In this document: positions 24,797 through 34,022 of the stretch, in pieces
Numbering within the stretch: position 1 is the stretch's first letter
How the letters are laid out: every line of letters starts with the position of its first letter
NCBI GenBank assembly: GCA_050952845.1
Contig: JBMNLP010000001.1
Span: 1,054,001-1,118,000 of the forward strand
From: JAGVSV01 sp050952845
Lineage (GTDB): Bacteria; Bacillota; Clostridia; Christensenellales; Aristaeellaceae
Direction of reading: 5' to 3'
Length of the DNA stretch: 64,000 nucleotides
Notes under the pieces: model-generated
Told to the model about the DNA's origin: nothing
The model's input: the letters and a program-made list of their open reading frames with translations, nothing else
Database searches by the model: none
Translations under genes and position numbers: made by a program

Positions 24797-25945
24797 CTAC
24801 ACCCTCCTGTCTGGCGGTTCTGCCTCGTTCTGGCTGTCCGTGTCCTTTTTGCGGAGTTTTCTCGGGTCAAGCAGCTGATCGAATATACCGGCTATCATCA
24901 GGAGTGACTGCAGGAATAAAAAGCAAAGCACAATGGTAATTCCACGCAGGCGGGGACGTGTGCCTCTTTTCTTTTGCAGGCCGTTGATCATGCTCAAACC
25001 CTGGATGGTGTACACAGCCGTAAATGCATTATACATCAATCCGCCCGATAAATACAGCATGTTGTTTTGCATTCCCCGAGTCAACAGGTAGCCCAGCGCC
25101 AGAACCCATAGCATGTTGCCCGCACGCCGGGGGATATGCCAGCTTGAAAACTCGGGCATTTTGATCCCGCTGTACAGCTGGCTCAGCGCATCATCGTTGG
25201 CGATAAAAGCTACCCGCTGCGCGTGTCGTCTGCCATAGAAAATGGCAGCGCCTGTTCCGGCGCAGGCCAGGTAAATGCTGTACATGGATATCAGTCCCGG
25301 AAACAGCGTGCGCAGCCAGATGGATACCCGCAGCCTGATCTGGTTGTACAACTCCGACAACGCTTCCTGGGTAAACGACCAGGCTGTGTCGGTTTCGTGG
25401 AAGACGTGCCCTTCAAAGCGGCTATCCAGCGTGAGGAGGTTGCTTTTCCACAGGACATACAGCGTGTTGTCGCGATCGGGCATGGTATCGATCCAGCGCA
25501 TGACGGCTTCTGTACCGCTATGCACAAAGTCGCCACCCGAGATGCGCTGCAACAACAGAAACAATGCCAGCAGCGCCAGCGTGTTGACGCCCAGCATCAG
25601 CGCACAAGTCCGCCAGAAGGGCAGCTTTTTCCACAGCGCCGCTGCTAACACGATGACAGAAGGGGCAAGGTAGGCTGCGCCAAAGGCAGCAGCCATGGCA
25701 CTTTGATAGGCATAGGCAAGCCCTGCCAGTACGACAGCCAGCGACGCGGCAGCAGGGATGAACCCGGCTACCGCCGTGATGATGAGCAGTGCGAAGGGGA
25801 ATATGTACAGCACAAACAGGCTCATGTTCATGGCTGACATCGGCAGGGATGCCAGGAAAAACACTGCTGCTACCATCAGTCCCACAGACACAGCGCCGGC
25901 GCGGGTGGATATGATAGGCCAACGTTTGGATGGCGCGTTCATCAT
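24797..25945 (-). CDS. DUF2232 (YybS-like) polytopic membrane protein
   Basis: 382-residue membrane protein with about eight hydrophobic spans, full length for DUF2232. The first spans (VGLMVAAVFFLASLPMS, LFVLYIFPFALLIITAVAGF) and the position directly before rplI/dnaB identify it as the YybS-like protein of Bacillota. The family is distantly related to ECF-type S components, but no ligand is known. Ends 1 bp before the rplI start. Start could be either of two consecutive ATGs; AGGAG lies 7 bp upstream. Confidence 0.85.
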   Translation of the reverse strand: MMNAPSKRWPIISTRAGAVSVGLMVAAVFFLASLPMSAMNMSLFVLYIFPFALLIITAVAGFIPAAASLAVVLAGLAYAYQSAMAAAFGAAYLAPSVIVLAAALWKKLPFWRTCALMLGVNTLALLALFLLLQRISGGDFVHSGTEAVMRWIDTMPDRDNTLYVLWKSNLLTLDSRFEGHVFHETDTAWSFTQEALSELYNQIRLRVSIWLRTLFPGLISMYSIYLACAGTGAAIFYGRRHAQRVAFIANDDALSQLYSGIKMPEFSSWHIPRRAGNMLWVLALGYLLTRGMQNNMLYLSGGLMYNAFTAVYTIQGLSMINGLQKKRGTRPRLRGITIVLCFLFLQSLLMIAGIFDQLLDPRKLRKKDTDSQNEAEPPDRRV

Positions 25946-25993
25946 GAAATAACTCCTGTGTTAGTAGAGGGTTACATACCTTGGGAAGCAAGG

Positions 25994-28432
25994 CTACAGC
26001 GCGATATCGGTCACTGTGTTGTCCATAAGCGCCATCAGGTAGGGCTTCCCCCTATCGGCAAGCGCCTGGCAAATGATTTCATCGCTGGAAAATGCGGTCA
26101 TCTCTCCCTGGGCTTGCAACACTGAGAAGCTTCTGGCATCGGTCAGGCAGGCCATCGCACCGATATAGGAGCCGTTGTTGCCACTTTTGTTGAAGTAGAA
26201 CGATTTCACGCCCTTGCCGCCCCGGTTCTGGATGTCGACCGAGCTGCCGGGTACGCGTTTGGCATAGCCGCGTTCGCTGAATAACACCAGCTGGTCGCTG
26301 TTGGATAGCATACAGGCCCAGCCCAGCGCGTCGCCTTTGTTGAGGCGGATGCCCCGCACGCCCTTGGCGGTTCTGCCCATGACGGGTACGTCATCGGCAG
26401 AAAAGCGGATGATCATGCCGCCCCGGGTCAGGCAGCAGCAATCCCTGGCGCCCTCGGCGTGACACACTGCCAGCAGGCGGTCGCTATCCGCCAGCGACAG
26501 CGCCACAAACTTGCTGCGGCGTACCTGATAATCGGCGGCTGCCGAGCGTTTCACTGTGCCCTGTTCAGTAAAGAACAGGAAATCAGGCAATAGGGGCAAT
26601 TCATCCATTGCACAGTCGAAGAGGGCCACGCACTGCTCATTCTCCTCAAGCCCCATCAGTACGCCGGAAAGGGAGATGCCTCGGTCCTTCGGGCGTGACA
26701 GCTCCTCTAACTGTGATACCTGCAGTGTATAACAGTTACCGTTGTTGGTGAAGAACATCAGCGTTCTGTCAGTCTGCGTCCGGAAAGTATACCTGGGCAT
26801 CTCGGCTTCCTCGGCAGGCAGCTCCAGCCGCTCGTATGTCCTGGGATGATAGCGCCGTAGAAGCCCGCCGCGGGTGAAAACGACGATCGCGTCTTCCGGT
26901 ACCTGTTCTTCGACAATGTCGGAAGCTGCTATCGCCTTCCTCTCGTCTAGCAGCATGGTGCGGCGGTCATCGCCGTATTTATCCGCGATTTCCTGCAGTT
27001 CCTCCTTGATGACGACCATGAGCTTTCTGTCGCTTTTCAATATGCTTTCAAGCTTCGCGATCAGCTTCTGTATTTCCTCATACTCCTTGCGCAGTGCCAG
27101 AATCTCAAGCCCTGTCAGCCGCTGCAGGCGCATGTCCAGGATGGCTTGTGCTTGGATGTCAGTAAATGCAAAGCGAGCAATCAGGCGCTCTTTGGCTTCC
27201 TTGCCGTTTTTCGAAGCGCGGATGATGGCTAGCACCTCGTCCAAGTTGTCAACGGCTTTGATCAGCCCTTCGAGGATATGGGCGCGGGCTTTGGCTTGGT
27301 CCAGGTCGTATCGGGTTCTCCGGGTGATGATATCGCGCTGGTGGCTGATGTAATGGCGGATAGCTTCCGGCAGGGTTAGCTGCATGGGCTTGCCCTGGGC
27401 GATGGCTACCAGGTTGACGCCGAAGGTTACCTGCAGGTCGCTGTATTTGTATAGATATGCCAGCACTTTCTCAGGTTCAGCTTCTTTCTTCAGCTCAATC
27501 ACGGCGCGCAATCCCGTGCGGTCGGATTCGTCACGGATGTCGTAGATGCAGCCCAGCGCCGCCTTTTTCTCCTCAGACAGCTTGAGTATTTTCTCCAGCA
27601 TCTGCGCCTTGTTCACCTGGTAGGGTACCTCGGTGATGCACAGCAGTTGCCTGCCGGCTCTGCCCTGCTCAACATGCACCTTGGCGCGTAGCGTCAACCG
27701 GCCCCGACCGGTTGCATAGGCGGTGCGGATTTCGTCGTTGTCCAGCAGCACGCCGCCGGTGGGAAAATCCGGCGCCGGCAGAAACCGCATCAGTTCGTCC
27801 ACGCCGGCACTGGGATGATCAATGACGTGGATGACAGCGTTGATGGTTTCACGCAGGTTGTGTGGGGGAATGTTGGTAGCTAGCCCCACCGCAATGCCGT
27901 AGGAGCCGTTGACCAGCAGGTTGGGAAAGCGTGCCGGCAGCAAGTCAGGCTCGTTCAGCGTGTCATCAAAGTTCAGCCTGAAAGGCACTGTGTCTTTCTG
28001 AATGTCGCGCAGCATCTCCAGCGCCAGCGGTGCCATCCTGGCTTCTGTATATCGCATGGCAGCTGCACTGTCACCATCGATGGAGCCAAAGTTGCCATGC
28101 CCGTCCACCAGGGTACCGCGCATGGAAAAAGGCTGCGCCATGCGTACCAGCGCGTCATATACCGACGTGTCGCCGTGAGGATGGTATTTTCCCAGGCAGT
28201 CGCCCACGATGCGCGCGCATTTTCGGTATGGTCTATCGGGCGCCAGTCCCAGCTCCATCATGGTGTACAGGATGCGGCGCTGCACAGGCTTCAAACCGTC
28301 CTCTACGCGCGGCAGGGCACGCTCCATGATGACGTATTCGGCATACGGCAGCATGCTGTTGTGCATCACCTCTGAAAGGGAGGATTGAATGGTTTCGGGC
28401 TGGGCGGGCGGTGTGTCGTGTTTCCTGGGCAT
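25994..28432 (-). CDS. parC: DNA topoisomerase IV subunit A
   Basis: Breaks and rejoins DNA through an active-site tyrosine (Tyr128 in AAAMRYTEARM) to unlink daughter chromosomes. 812 residues: winged-helix/tower N-terminal domain, quinolone region YHPHGDTSVYDALVRMAQ (Thr89 at the GyrA Ser83 position, Asp93 at Asp87), long coiled-coil arm near 380-470, and a C-terminal beta-pinwheel. The pinwheel keeps IQNRGGKGVKS near 735, close to the GyrA box QRRGGRG of gyrases, so a gyrase-like activity is not excluded. Called ParC because of operon position outside a dnaA/gyrBA context. AAGGAG precedes the ATG. Confidence 0.85.
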   Translation of the reverse strand: MPRKHDTPPAQPETIQSSLSEVMHNSMLPYAEYVIMERALPRVEDGLKPVQRRILYTMMELGLAPDRPYRKCARIVGDCLGKYHPHGDTSVYDALVRMAQPFSMRGTLVDGHGNFGSIDGDSAAAMRYTEARMAPLALEMLRDIQKDTVPFRLNFDDTLNEPDLLPARFPNLLVNGSYGIAVGLATNIPPHNLRETINAVIHVIDHPSAGVDELMRFLPAPDFPTGGVLLDNDEIRTAYATGRGRLTLRAKVHVEQGRAGRQLLCITEVPYQVNKAQMLEKILKLSEEKKAALGCIYDIRDESDRTGLRAVIELKKEAEPEKVLAYLYKYSDLQVTFGVNLVAIAQGKPMQLTLPEAIRHYISHQRDIITRRTRYDLDQAKARAHILEGLIKAVDNLDEVLAIIRASKNGKEAKERLIARFAFTDIQAQAILDMRLQRLTGLEILALRKEYEEIQKLIAKLESILKSDRKLMVVIKEELQEIADKYGDDRRTMLLDERKAIAASDIVEEQVPEDAIVVFTRGGLLRRYHPRTYERLELPAEEAEMPRYTFRTQTDRTLMFFTNNGNCYTLQVSQLEELSRPKDRGISLSGVLMGLEENEQCVALFDCAMDELPLLPDFLFFTEQGTVKRSAAADYQVRRSKFVALSLADSDRLLAVCHAEGARDCCCLTRGGMIIRFSADDVPVMGRTAKGVRGIRLNKGDALGWACMLSNSDQLVLFSERGYAKRVPGSSVDIQNRGGKGVKSFYFNKSGNNGSYIGAMACLTDARSFSVLQAQGEMTAFSSDEIICQALADRGKPYLMALMDNTVTDIAL

Positions 28433-28462
28433 CTGATTCTCCTTGATGGCGGGAATTTGAGA

Positions 28463-30424
28463 TTAGCGCTGAGGCTGCGGAATTTTTTCCTTAAAATCGT
28501 CAGGCTTGTTGAAGTTGGCATGGGCGATGATGTACTCGCGCCGGGGGTCAACCTTGTCACCCATCAGCAGCGTGATGATCCGCTCGGCTTCGGCACCGTC
28601 CTCAACGGTCACCTGCATCAACCTGCGGCTTTGAGGGTCCATGGTGGTTTCCCACAGTTGCTCCGGGTTCATCTCACCCAGCCCCTTATAGCGCTGCAGG
28701 GTATAGTTCTTTAAGCCGGCTGTGATTTTCTGCAGCTGTCTGTCATCATATGCATACCGGATACCGCTGCCCTGCCTGATCTGGTACAGCGGCGGCATGC
28801 CGATGTACACGTGGCCGTTGACAATCAGCTCCCGCATGTAGCGGAAGAAAAAGGTCAGCAGGATGGCGCGGATATGGGCGCCGTCCTGGTCGGCGTCGGA
28901 CAGGATGATGACCTTGTTGTATTTCAGGGAGGAAAGGGAAAAGTCCTCGCCGATGCCTGTGCCCAGCGCCGTGATGATGGAGCGGAACTCCTCGTTGTTC
29001 AGCACCTGGTCGATACGCCGCCTTTCCACGTTCAGCGGTTTACCGCGCAGCGGCAGGATGGCTTGGAACCGCCTGTCGCGCCCCTGTTTGGCGCTGCCGC
29101 CGGCGCTGTCGCCTTCCACAATCAGCAGCTCGTTCTCCCGGGGGCTGCGCCCGGTACAGCTGGATAGCTTGCCGACTAAGGGGGTGGTTTCAAGCCCGCT
29201 TTTAGCCCTGGCCACATCCCTGGCTTTTCTGGCGGCTTCGCGTACCTTGGCCGCGCGCAGGGATTTTTCGATGATCATCTGGGCGAGATCAGCGTTTTTC
29301 AGGTCCTCCAAAAACTCCAGCATGCATTGGGAGACGATCGCCTCAATGGCTGGACGCACTTCCGAGTTGCCCAGCCGGCCTTTTGTCTGGCCTTCAAACT
29401 GGGGGTTTTTTACTTTGACAGCCAGCACGGCGGTCAGCCCTTCGCGGTAATCCTCGCCGGATAGGTTGGCGTCCTTTTCCTTCAGCGCGCCGATTTTTCT
29501 GGCATGGTCGTTGAGTGTTTTAGTCAGTGCCGTCCGAAAACCCATCTCATGGGTGCCTCCTTCGGCGGTGGGGATGTTGTTAACATAGGAAAATACTGCT
29601 TCCGTGTAGGCGTCGGTATATTGCATGGCGACGGTGCAGATGATGTCATCTCTGGTGCCCTCAAATACAATGGGATCAGAGTGCATGGGCGTTTTGTCAC
29701 CGGTCAAATAGCGCACATAGTCGGCGATGCCGCCCTCATAGCGGAATTCCTGCGGATCTGCGCCGCCTTCGCGCAGGTCGCTGAAGGTGATCCTGGCGCC
29801 TTTGTTCAGAAAAGCCAGCTCCTTCAGCCGGCGTGCGACGGCTTCGGCGTTGAAATGCGTGTCCTCAAAGATAGCGCTGTCGGGCAGAAAGGAAACCAGC
29901 GTGCCGCGCTTTCTGGTGTTGCCCACGCGCACCAGCCCATCCACCGGATGGCCGGGATAGGTTTTCTTTTCTTTGGCATCGTATACATACTCGAACCGCA
30001 TCTGCCAGTGCGCCCAGTCGCGGAAGGAGTCTACTGTCATCCACTTTGACAGCGCGTTGACCACAGATGCGCCCACACCATGCAGCCCGCCGGAATAGGA
30101 ATAGTTGGCCCCATCAAACTTCCCGCCGGCGTGCAGCTTGGTGTAGATCAGTTCAATCCCTGGTACGCCCAGCACCGGGTGGGTGTCGACCGGTATGCCG
30201 CGCCCATTGTCCCAAACGCTGACAGAACCGTCTTTGTTCAGCGTCACGCTGACCTCGTCGGCATGCCCGTTGGATACCTCGTCAATCGCATTATCGACAA
30301 TTTCCCACAGCAAATGATGCAGGCCGCGCAACCCTGTCGAACCGATGTACATGCCCGGCCGCAGCCTGACCGCATCCAGCCCTTCCAGCACATGGATGCT
30401 TTCCGCCGTGTACGCCTTTGTCAT
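28463..30424 (-). CDS. parE: DNA topoisomerase IV subunit B
   Basis: ATPase subunit of the type IIA topoisomerase, 653 residues. GHKL ATP site: IVDNAIDEV (catalytic Glu), DNGRGIPVDTHP, GGLHGVGASVVNALS; TOPRIM metal site: EGDSAGGSAKQGRDRRFQ and SDADQDGAHIRA; C-terminal QRYKGLGEMNPEQLWETTM. Sequence features are mixed between GyrB and ParE; pairing with parC 30 bp downstream supports topoisomerase IV. The ATG at 30424 is preferred over 30445, where no ribosome site exists. Confidence 0.88.
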   Translation of the reverse strand: MTKAYTAESIHVLEGLDAVRLRPGMYIGSTGLRGLHHLLWEIVDNAIDEVSNGHADEVSVTLNKDGSVSVWDNGRGIPVDTHPVLGVPGIELIYTKLHAGGKFDGANYSYSGGLHGVGASVVNALSKWMTVDSFRDWAHWQMRFEYVYDAKEKKTYPGHPVDGLVRVGNTRKRGTLVSFLPDSAIFEDTHFNAEAVARRLKELAFLNKGARITFSDLREGGADPQEFRYEGGIADYVRYLTGDKTPMHSDPIVFEGTRDDIICTVAMQYTDAYTEAVFSYVNNIPTAEGGTHEMGFRTALTKTLNDHARKIGALKEKDANLSGEDYREGLTAVLAVKVKNPQFEGQTKGRLGNSEVRPAIEAIVSQCMLEFLEDLKNADLAQMIIEKSLRAAKVREAARKARDVARAKSGLETTPLVGKLSSCTGRSPRENELLIVEGDSAGGSAKQGRDRRFQAILPLRGKPLNVERRRIDQVLNNEEFRSIITALGTGIGEDFSLSSLKYNKVIILSDADQDGAHIRAILLTFFFRYMRELIVNGHVYIGMPPLYQIRQGSGIRYAYDDRQLQKITAGLKNYTLQRYKGLGEMNPEQLWETTMDPQSRRLMQVTVEDGAEAERIITLLMGDKVDPRREYIIAHANFNKPDDFKEKIPQPQR

Positions 30425-30478
30425 CTCCCTGTCCTTTCCTTTCATTCCGCCGGGCTTCTGCCCTTGCGTATCCGATGC

Positions 30479-30487
30479 ATTATACCA
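30479..30487 (-). promoter_or_regulatory. Extended -10 promoter of parE-parC operon
   Basis: Minus strand TGG-TATAAT (30487-30479), 54 bp before the parE start; the -35 region is not consensus. It is divergent from and 19 bp away from the S-component promoter. Confidence 0.5.
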
Positions 30488-30502
30488 TATGCAAACGAAT
30501 TT

Positions 30503-30532
30503 TTGACATCACCGCAGCGCGTTTGATATAAT
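30503..30532 (+). promoter_or_regulatory. Consensus promoter for the S-component/coaX unit
   Basis: TTGACA (30503-30508), 18-bp spacer, TATAAT (30527-30532): both hexamers perfect. The start codon is 86 bp downstream; the leader of about 80 bases has no recognised riboswitch. Confidence 0.8.
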
Positions 30533-30618
30533 CTGCCTGCCGGTACCGCGTGCGGGCTGGACAAATTGTTTCTATGGCACATCGTCAAGTATCTTTGTGA
30601 GCTTGAACGGAGGATAGT

Positions 30619-31197
30619 ATGGACCGTAACGCTCTTAAGCGCATGACAGCGACATCGTTGCTGATCGCGCTGGTTTTTGTTTTGGGTCAGACGCCCATCG
30701 GTTTCATCCCGCTGGGCGTTATCAGCCTGACCATCATGTGTATCCCGGTGATCATCGGCACTATGTTCTTAGGGCTGAAAGCCGGGCTTTTGCTGGGAGC
30801 GGCGTTTGGCACATCCAGCTTGATTGCGCTGACGAAGGCGCAGGCAGGCGCGCTGGAGTATCCGATATGGCAGGCCAGCATGCTGTTGTCACTGTCGCTG
30901 TGTTATATACCCAGGCTGCTGATTCCCCTGGTGACGCATCATGTCTATGCGCTGGTTTCTAAGCGCGGCATCGGGCGCGGTGCTGCCGTCGCAGCAATCG
31001 CAGGCTCCCTGACCAACACGGTTTTCTATCTGGGTTTTCTGTTGCTCTTCTATGTGTTCATTGGCGAATACTCCAGGGAGTTTCTTCTTATAATCGCAGG
31101 TATTTTTGTGACAGGCGGCCTCCCTGAAGCCCTGGTCGCCGCGCTGACGGTGCCACCCATTCTGAAGGCGTTGAGCAGGATCAACTATTTTAGTTGA
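30619..31197 (+). CDS. ECF transporter S component, probable pantothenate type
   Basis: 192-residue membrane protein with five or six hydrophobic spans, the size and layout of an energy-coupling-factor S component: LIALVFVLGQTPIGFIPLG, TIMCIPVIIGTMFLGLKAGL, and a C-terminal span with GGLPEALVAALTVPPI. It would bind a vitamin and work with a shared EcfAA'T module encoded elsewhere. A pantothenate or related ligand is inferred from the following coaX gene, 6 bp downstream. GGAGG lies 5 bp before the ATG. Confidence 0.8.
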   Translation: MDRNALKRMTATSLLIALVFVLGQTPIGFIPLGVISLTIMCIPVIIGTMFLGLKAGLLLGAAFGTSSLIALTKAQAGALEYPIWQASMLLSLSLCYIPRLLIPLVTHHVYALVSKRGIGRGAAVAAIAGSLTNTVFYLGFLLLFYVFIGEYSREFLLIIAGIFVTGGLPEALVAALTVPPILKALSRINYFS

Positions 31198-31203
31198 GGT
31201 ACG

Positions 31204-31983
31204 ATGATGATGATTTTTACAATGGATATCGGCAACACCAACATCAAGACAGCCTTGTTTTGCGGTGACACCTTGTTGCACTACTGGCGCGTGTCCACCA
31301 ACCGCACCTACACCAGTGATGAGTATGGCATCATCTTGGAGGGGATGTTCCGCCATGCCGACCTGAGCATGAATGTAGTGGAAGGCATCATGATATCGTC
31401 CGTTGTGCCCACCATCAACTTCACCATTGACCATATGTGCCGGGATTATTTTGGCCGGGAGCCTGTGTTCGTCACACCCGGCATCAAAACGGGTATCAAC
31501 ATCCTGTATGAAAGCCCCAGGGACCTGGGCAGCGACCGGATCTGCAACGCTGTTGCCGCATACACATACTATGGCACGCCCTGCATCTTCATTGACTTTG
31601 GCACGGCAACGTCCTTTGGCGTGGTGGATGCATCCGGCGCTTTTATCGGGGGCTGTATCTGCCCGGGTATCAAGCTGGCCAGCGAGGCGCTGGTGATCGG
31701 CACGTCCAAACTGCCCAATTTTGAATTGGCGCTGCCCGAACATGTTATATCGCGCACCACGGTGACCAATCTCCAATCAGGCGTTCTGTATGGGTATGTC
31801 GGCCAGGTAAACTACCTGGTGGAGCGCATGAAAGAGGAGATCGGCGAACCTGACACCCAGGTGGTGGCTACCGGCGGGCTGTCGAGGTTGATCGCCGGTG
31901 AAACAAAGGCGATCGCACATATCGACGGGTTGTTGACGCTGAAAGGTCTCCGCTTGATCTACGATAAGAACTTCGGGAAGTAG
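31204..31983 (+). CDS. coaX: Type III pantothenate kinase
   Basis: ATP-dependent phosphorylation of pantothenate, first step of coenzyme A synthesis; this class is not feedback-inhibited by CoA and needs a monovalent cation. 259 residues of the acetate/sugar kinase fold: phosphate 1 motif MDIGNTNIKTALF, pantothenate-site DLGSDRICNAVAAY, phosphate 2 motif CIFIDFGTATSFGVVD, and adenosine-region ATGGLSRLIA. Three ATGs in a row begin the gene; GAGG is 4 bp ahead of the first. Linked to a probable vitamin importer. Confidence 0.95.
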   Translation: MMMIFTMDIGNTNIKTALFCGDTLLHYWRVSTNRTYTSDEYGIILEGMFRHADLSMNVVEGIMISSVVPTINFTIDHMCRDYFGREPVFVTPGIKTGINILYESPRDLGSDRICNAVAAYTYYGTPCIFIDFGTATSFGVVDASGAFIGGCICPGIKLASEALVIGTSKLPNFELALPEHVISRTTVTNLQSGVLYGYVGQVNYLVERMKEEIGEPDTQVVATGGLSRLIAGETKAIAHIDGLLTLKGLRLIYDKNFGK

Positions 31984-31994
31984 AACAGGTTGTT

Positions 31995-33416
31995 CTATCT
32001 GTAATACCTGGTTTTATAACCTGCCGTGCGGCGTATGCGCGGCTTTCTTTTTTTTGTCAACAGCTTGAACAGCAGCCGCGCCAAGATCATCACCGCGAAT
32101 ACGGGCAATAGCATGATGAAGAGAAACTCCAATGAAAATCTGGGGAATGGGTTGGGGTCTGCCTCTGTGTAAGCCCGGATGGCTTCCAGCGAAGGAGCGG
32201 CTGCCTCGCGTCGATTGATAGAGCGCGTGGCGATCAGGTCATACTCCACGGGTTCGGCATCGCTGCCTTCAGGCCTGTATATCATGGTGCCGATGATCTC
32301 ACCGGCCGCAACAGGCGCCTCCAGCGTCCTGGTGTAGGAGATGGACGTGCGGGTGTTGTATATGTGCATCCACATATCGTCTTGGCCGAGTAGGCCAAAG
32401 AGGTTGTCGTTGGCTGCCGGGTCCTTCTTTTGGATATCGAGGGGCAGGCGGCCCAGGTTGTCGTCGTCCAGTGCATAGGCTGATATATCGACCACCTTTG
32501 GGTTTTTACGGAATATCTCCTCCACGCTGGTGCTGATGTACTGCGTATAGCCGTAGTCCATCAGCCGCCTGGTATCGGTCCAACGGCCGGCTTTATTTGA
32601 CTTGCACACGACGGATATCAGTGAAATGCCGTTTTTATATGAAGAACCGGCATAGCAATACCCGGCCATGCTGTGCTGGCCGGTTTTGATGCCGGTGATG
32701 TACGGATAGTATGCGTCGCTTTCCGGGTTAAAAATATCGGCGTCTGTGGAGGTAAGGGCGCGGGCATCCGACATGTTGGTGCGCGGCAGCGTGAAGCGCC
32801 AGAGAGCGGCGATCTCCTGAAATGCCGGGTACTTCATGGCTTCCCGGGCAATGATGGCGATGTCGCGCACAGTGGAATAATGATACTCGTCGTGGTATCC
32901 ATGGGAATTGACAAAGTTGGTGTTCGTACAGCCAAACTGGCGTGCGGTTTCATTCATCAGGTTGACAAAAGCGGGTTCGCTGCCCGATACATGCTCTGCA
33001 ATGGCGATGGAACCGTCGTTGCCCGATTTGATCATCGTGGCTTTGATCAGGTCGATCATCGGAAGGGTTTCGCCGGCTTTCAAGCCGATTTTGGATGAAT
33101 CAGCCGGTATGTTCACAGCATTTTCTGATACCGTGACCATTTCATCGTCCTCGCACATCATCAATGCGATCATAATCGTCATGATTTTGGTAAGGGATGC
33201 AGGGTAACGGATGTCATCGGCGTTTTTCTCAAATATAACGTTACCGGATTCCGCTTCAATCAAGATGGCTGATTCAGCCCGGATATGGGCTGCAAACAGG
33301 TTTTCAGGGTGGTTGGCGTCGTACTCGGACGAAGCGCGGGCGCTGGGCAGTATGCCAACCGCGATGATCAAACAGACGAAAGCAGAGGCGATTCGCCTGA
33401 GAAACCAGCAGCGCAT
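31995..33416 (-). CDS. D-alanyl-D-alanine carboxypeptidase, S11 (DacF/PBP5-like)
   Basis: Serine peptidase that removes the terminal D-Ala from peptidoglycan; low-molecular-weight penicillin-binding protein. 473 residues: signal peptide (IASAFVCLIIAVGILPSARA), catalytic SLTK near 75-78, SGN in KSGNDGSIA near 131, KTG in TGIKTGQHSMAG near 245, then a beta-rich C-terminal domain and a membrane span (EFLFIMLLPVFAVMILARLL) with a basic tail, so it is membrane-bound on the outside. The ATG at 33416 follows AAAGGAGG. Last gene of the tmcAL-fumarase unit. Confidence 0.92.
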   Translation of the reverse strand: MRCWFLRRIASAFVCLIIAVGILPSARASSEYDANHPENLFAAHIRAESAILIEAESGNVIFEKNADDIRYPASLTKIMTIMIALMMCEDDEMVTVSENAVNIPADSSKIGLKAGETLPMIDLIKATMIKSGNDGSIAIAEHVSGSEPAFVNLMNETARQFGCTNTNFVNSHGYHDEYHYSTVRDIAIIAREAMKYPAFQEIAALWRFTLPRTNMSDARALTSTDADIFNPESDAYYPYITGIKTGQHSMAGYCYAGSSYKNGISLISVVCKSNKAGRWTDTRRLMDYGYTQYISTSVEEIFRKNPKVVDISAYALDDDNLGRLPLDIQKKDPAANDNLFGLLGQDDMWMHIYNTRTSISYTRTLEAPVAAGEIIGTMIYRPEGSDAEPVEYDLIATRSINRREAAAPSLEAIRAYTEADPNPFPRFSLEFLFIMLLPVFAVMILARLLFKLLTKKRKPRIRRTAGYKTRYYR

Positions 33417-33451
33417 GGCATACCTCCTTTCAACAACGCCCGCGTATGCTA

Positions 33452-34012
33452 TCACAACGCTGTTTTCTTGTACAGCCCAGGACCGGTTTCATACAGGTTG
33501 TTGCCCAGGGTGTCGATAACGACGGTGACGGGAAAATCGTGCACCTCAAACCTGTGGATGGCTTCCGCGCCTAAGTCTGGGTAGGCTACAATTTCGGAGG
33601 AAATAATCCGCCGGGCAATCAGCGCTGCCGCGCCGCCAACCGCGCCAAAGTAAACGGCGCCATGTTGTTTCATTGCCTCGATGACCTCGCTGCTGCGATA
33701 ACCTTTGCCAATCATGCCGCGCAACCCCATCGCTAACAGTTTAGGCGTGTAAGCATCCATGCGGTAGCTGGTGGTGGGACCGGCAGACCCGACCGCGTGC
33801 CCGGGCGCGGCAGGGGCGGGGCCAACGTAGTACAATGTCTGGTTCACAAGGTCAACAGGCAGGGGTTTGCCTTCATCGATCAGCGCGATCAGGCGCTTGT
33901 GGGCGGCGTCCCTGGCGGTATAGAGGGCGCCGGTCAGCAGCACGGCATCACCCGACCGCAGCGATCTGGCTGTTTGCTCGTCGAAAGGAAGCTTGATCTT
34001 GATGGCTTTCAT
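33452..34012 (-). CDS. Class I fumarate hydratase/L(+)-tartrate dehydratase-type hydro-lyase, beta subunit
   Basis: C-terminal half of a two-subunit, oxygen-sensitive [4Fe-4S] fumarase. 186 residues from the ATG at 34012 (AAGGAGG upstream); family-typical features are LLTGALYTARDAAHKRL, YVGPAPAAPGHAVGSAGPTT and GMIGKGYRS. It starts 10 bp after the alpha subunit. Fumarase is more likely than tartrate dehydratase because such pairs are the usual fumarases of anaerobic Bacillota; sequence alone does not exclude tartrate. Confidence 0.92.
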   Translation of the reverse strand: MKAIKIKLPFDEQTARSLRSGDAVLLTGALYTARDAAHKRLIALIDEGKPLPVDLVNQTLYYVGPAPAAPGHAVGSAGPTTSYRMDAYTPKLLAMGLRGMIGKGYRSSEVIEAMKQHGAVYFGAVGGAAALIARRIISSEIVAYPDLGAEAIHRFEVHDFPVTVVIDTLGNNLYETGPGLYKKTAL

Positions 34013-34022
34013 GGTGTCCTCC

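Noticed and set aside
31981..31997. TAGAAC-aggtt-GTTCTA hairpin between coaX and the carboxypeptidase
   Set aside because: Six weak pairs, no T-run on either strand; overlaps both stop codons.
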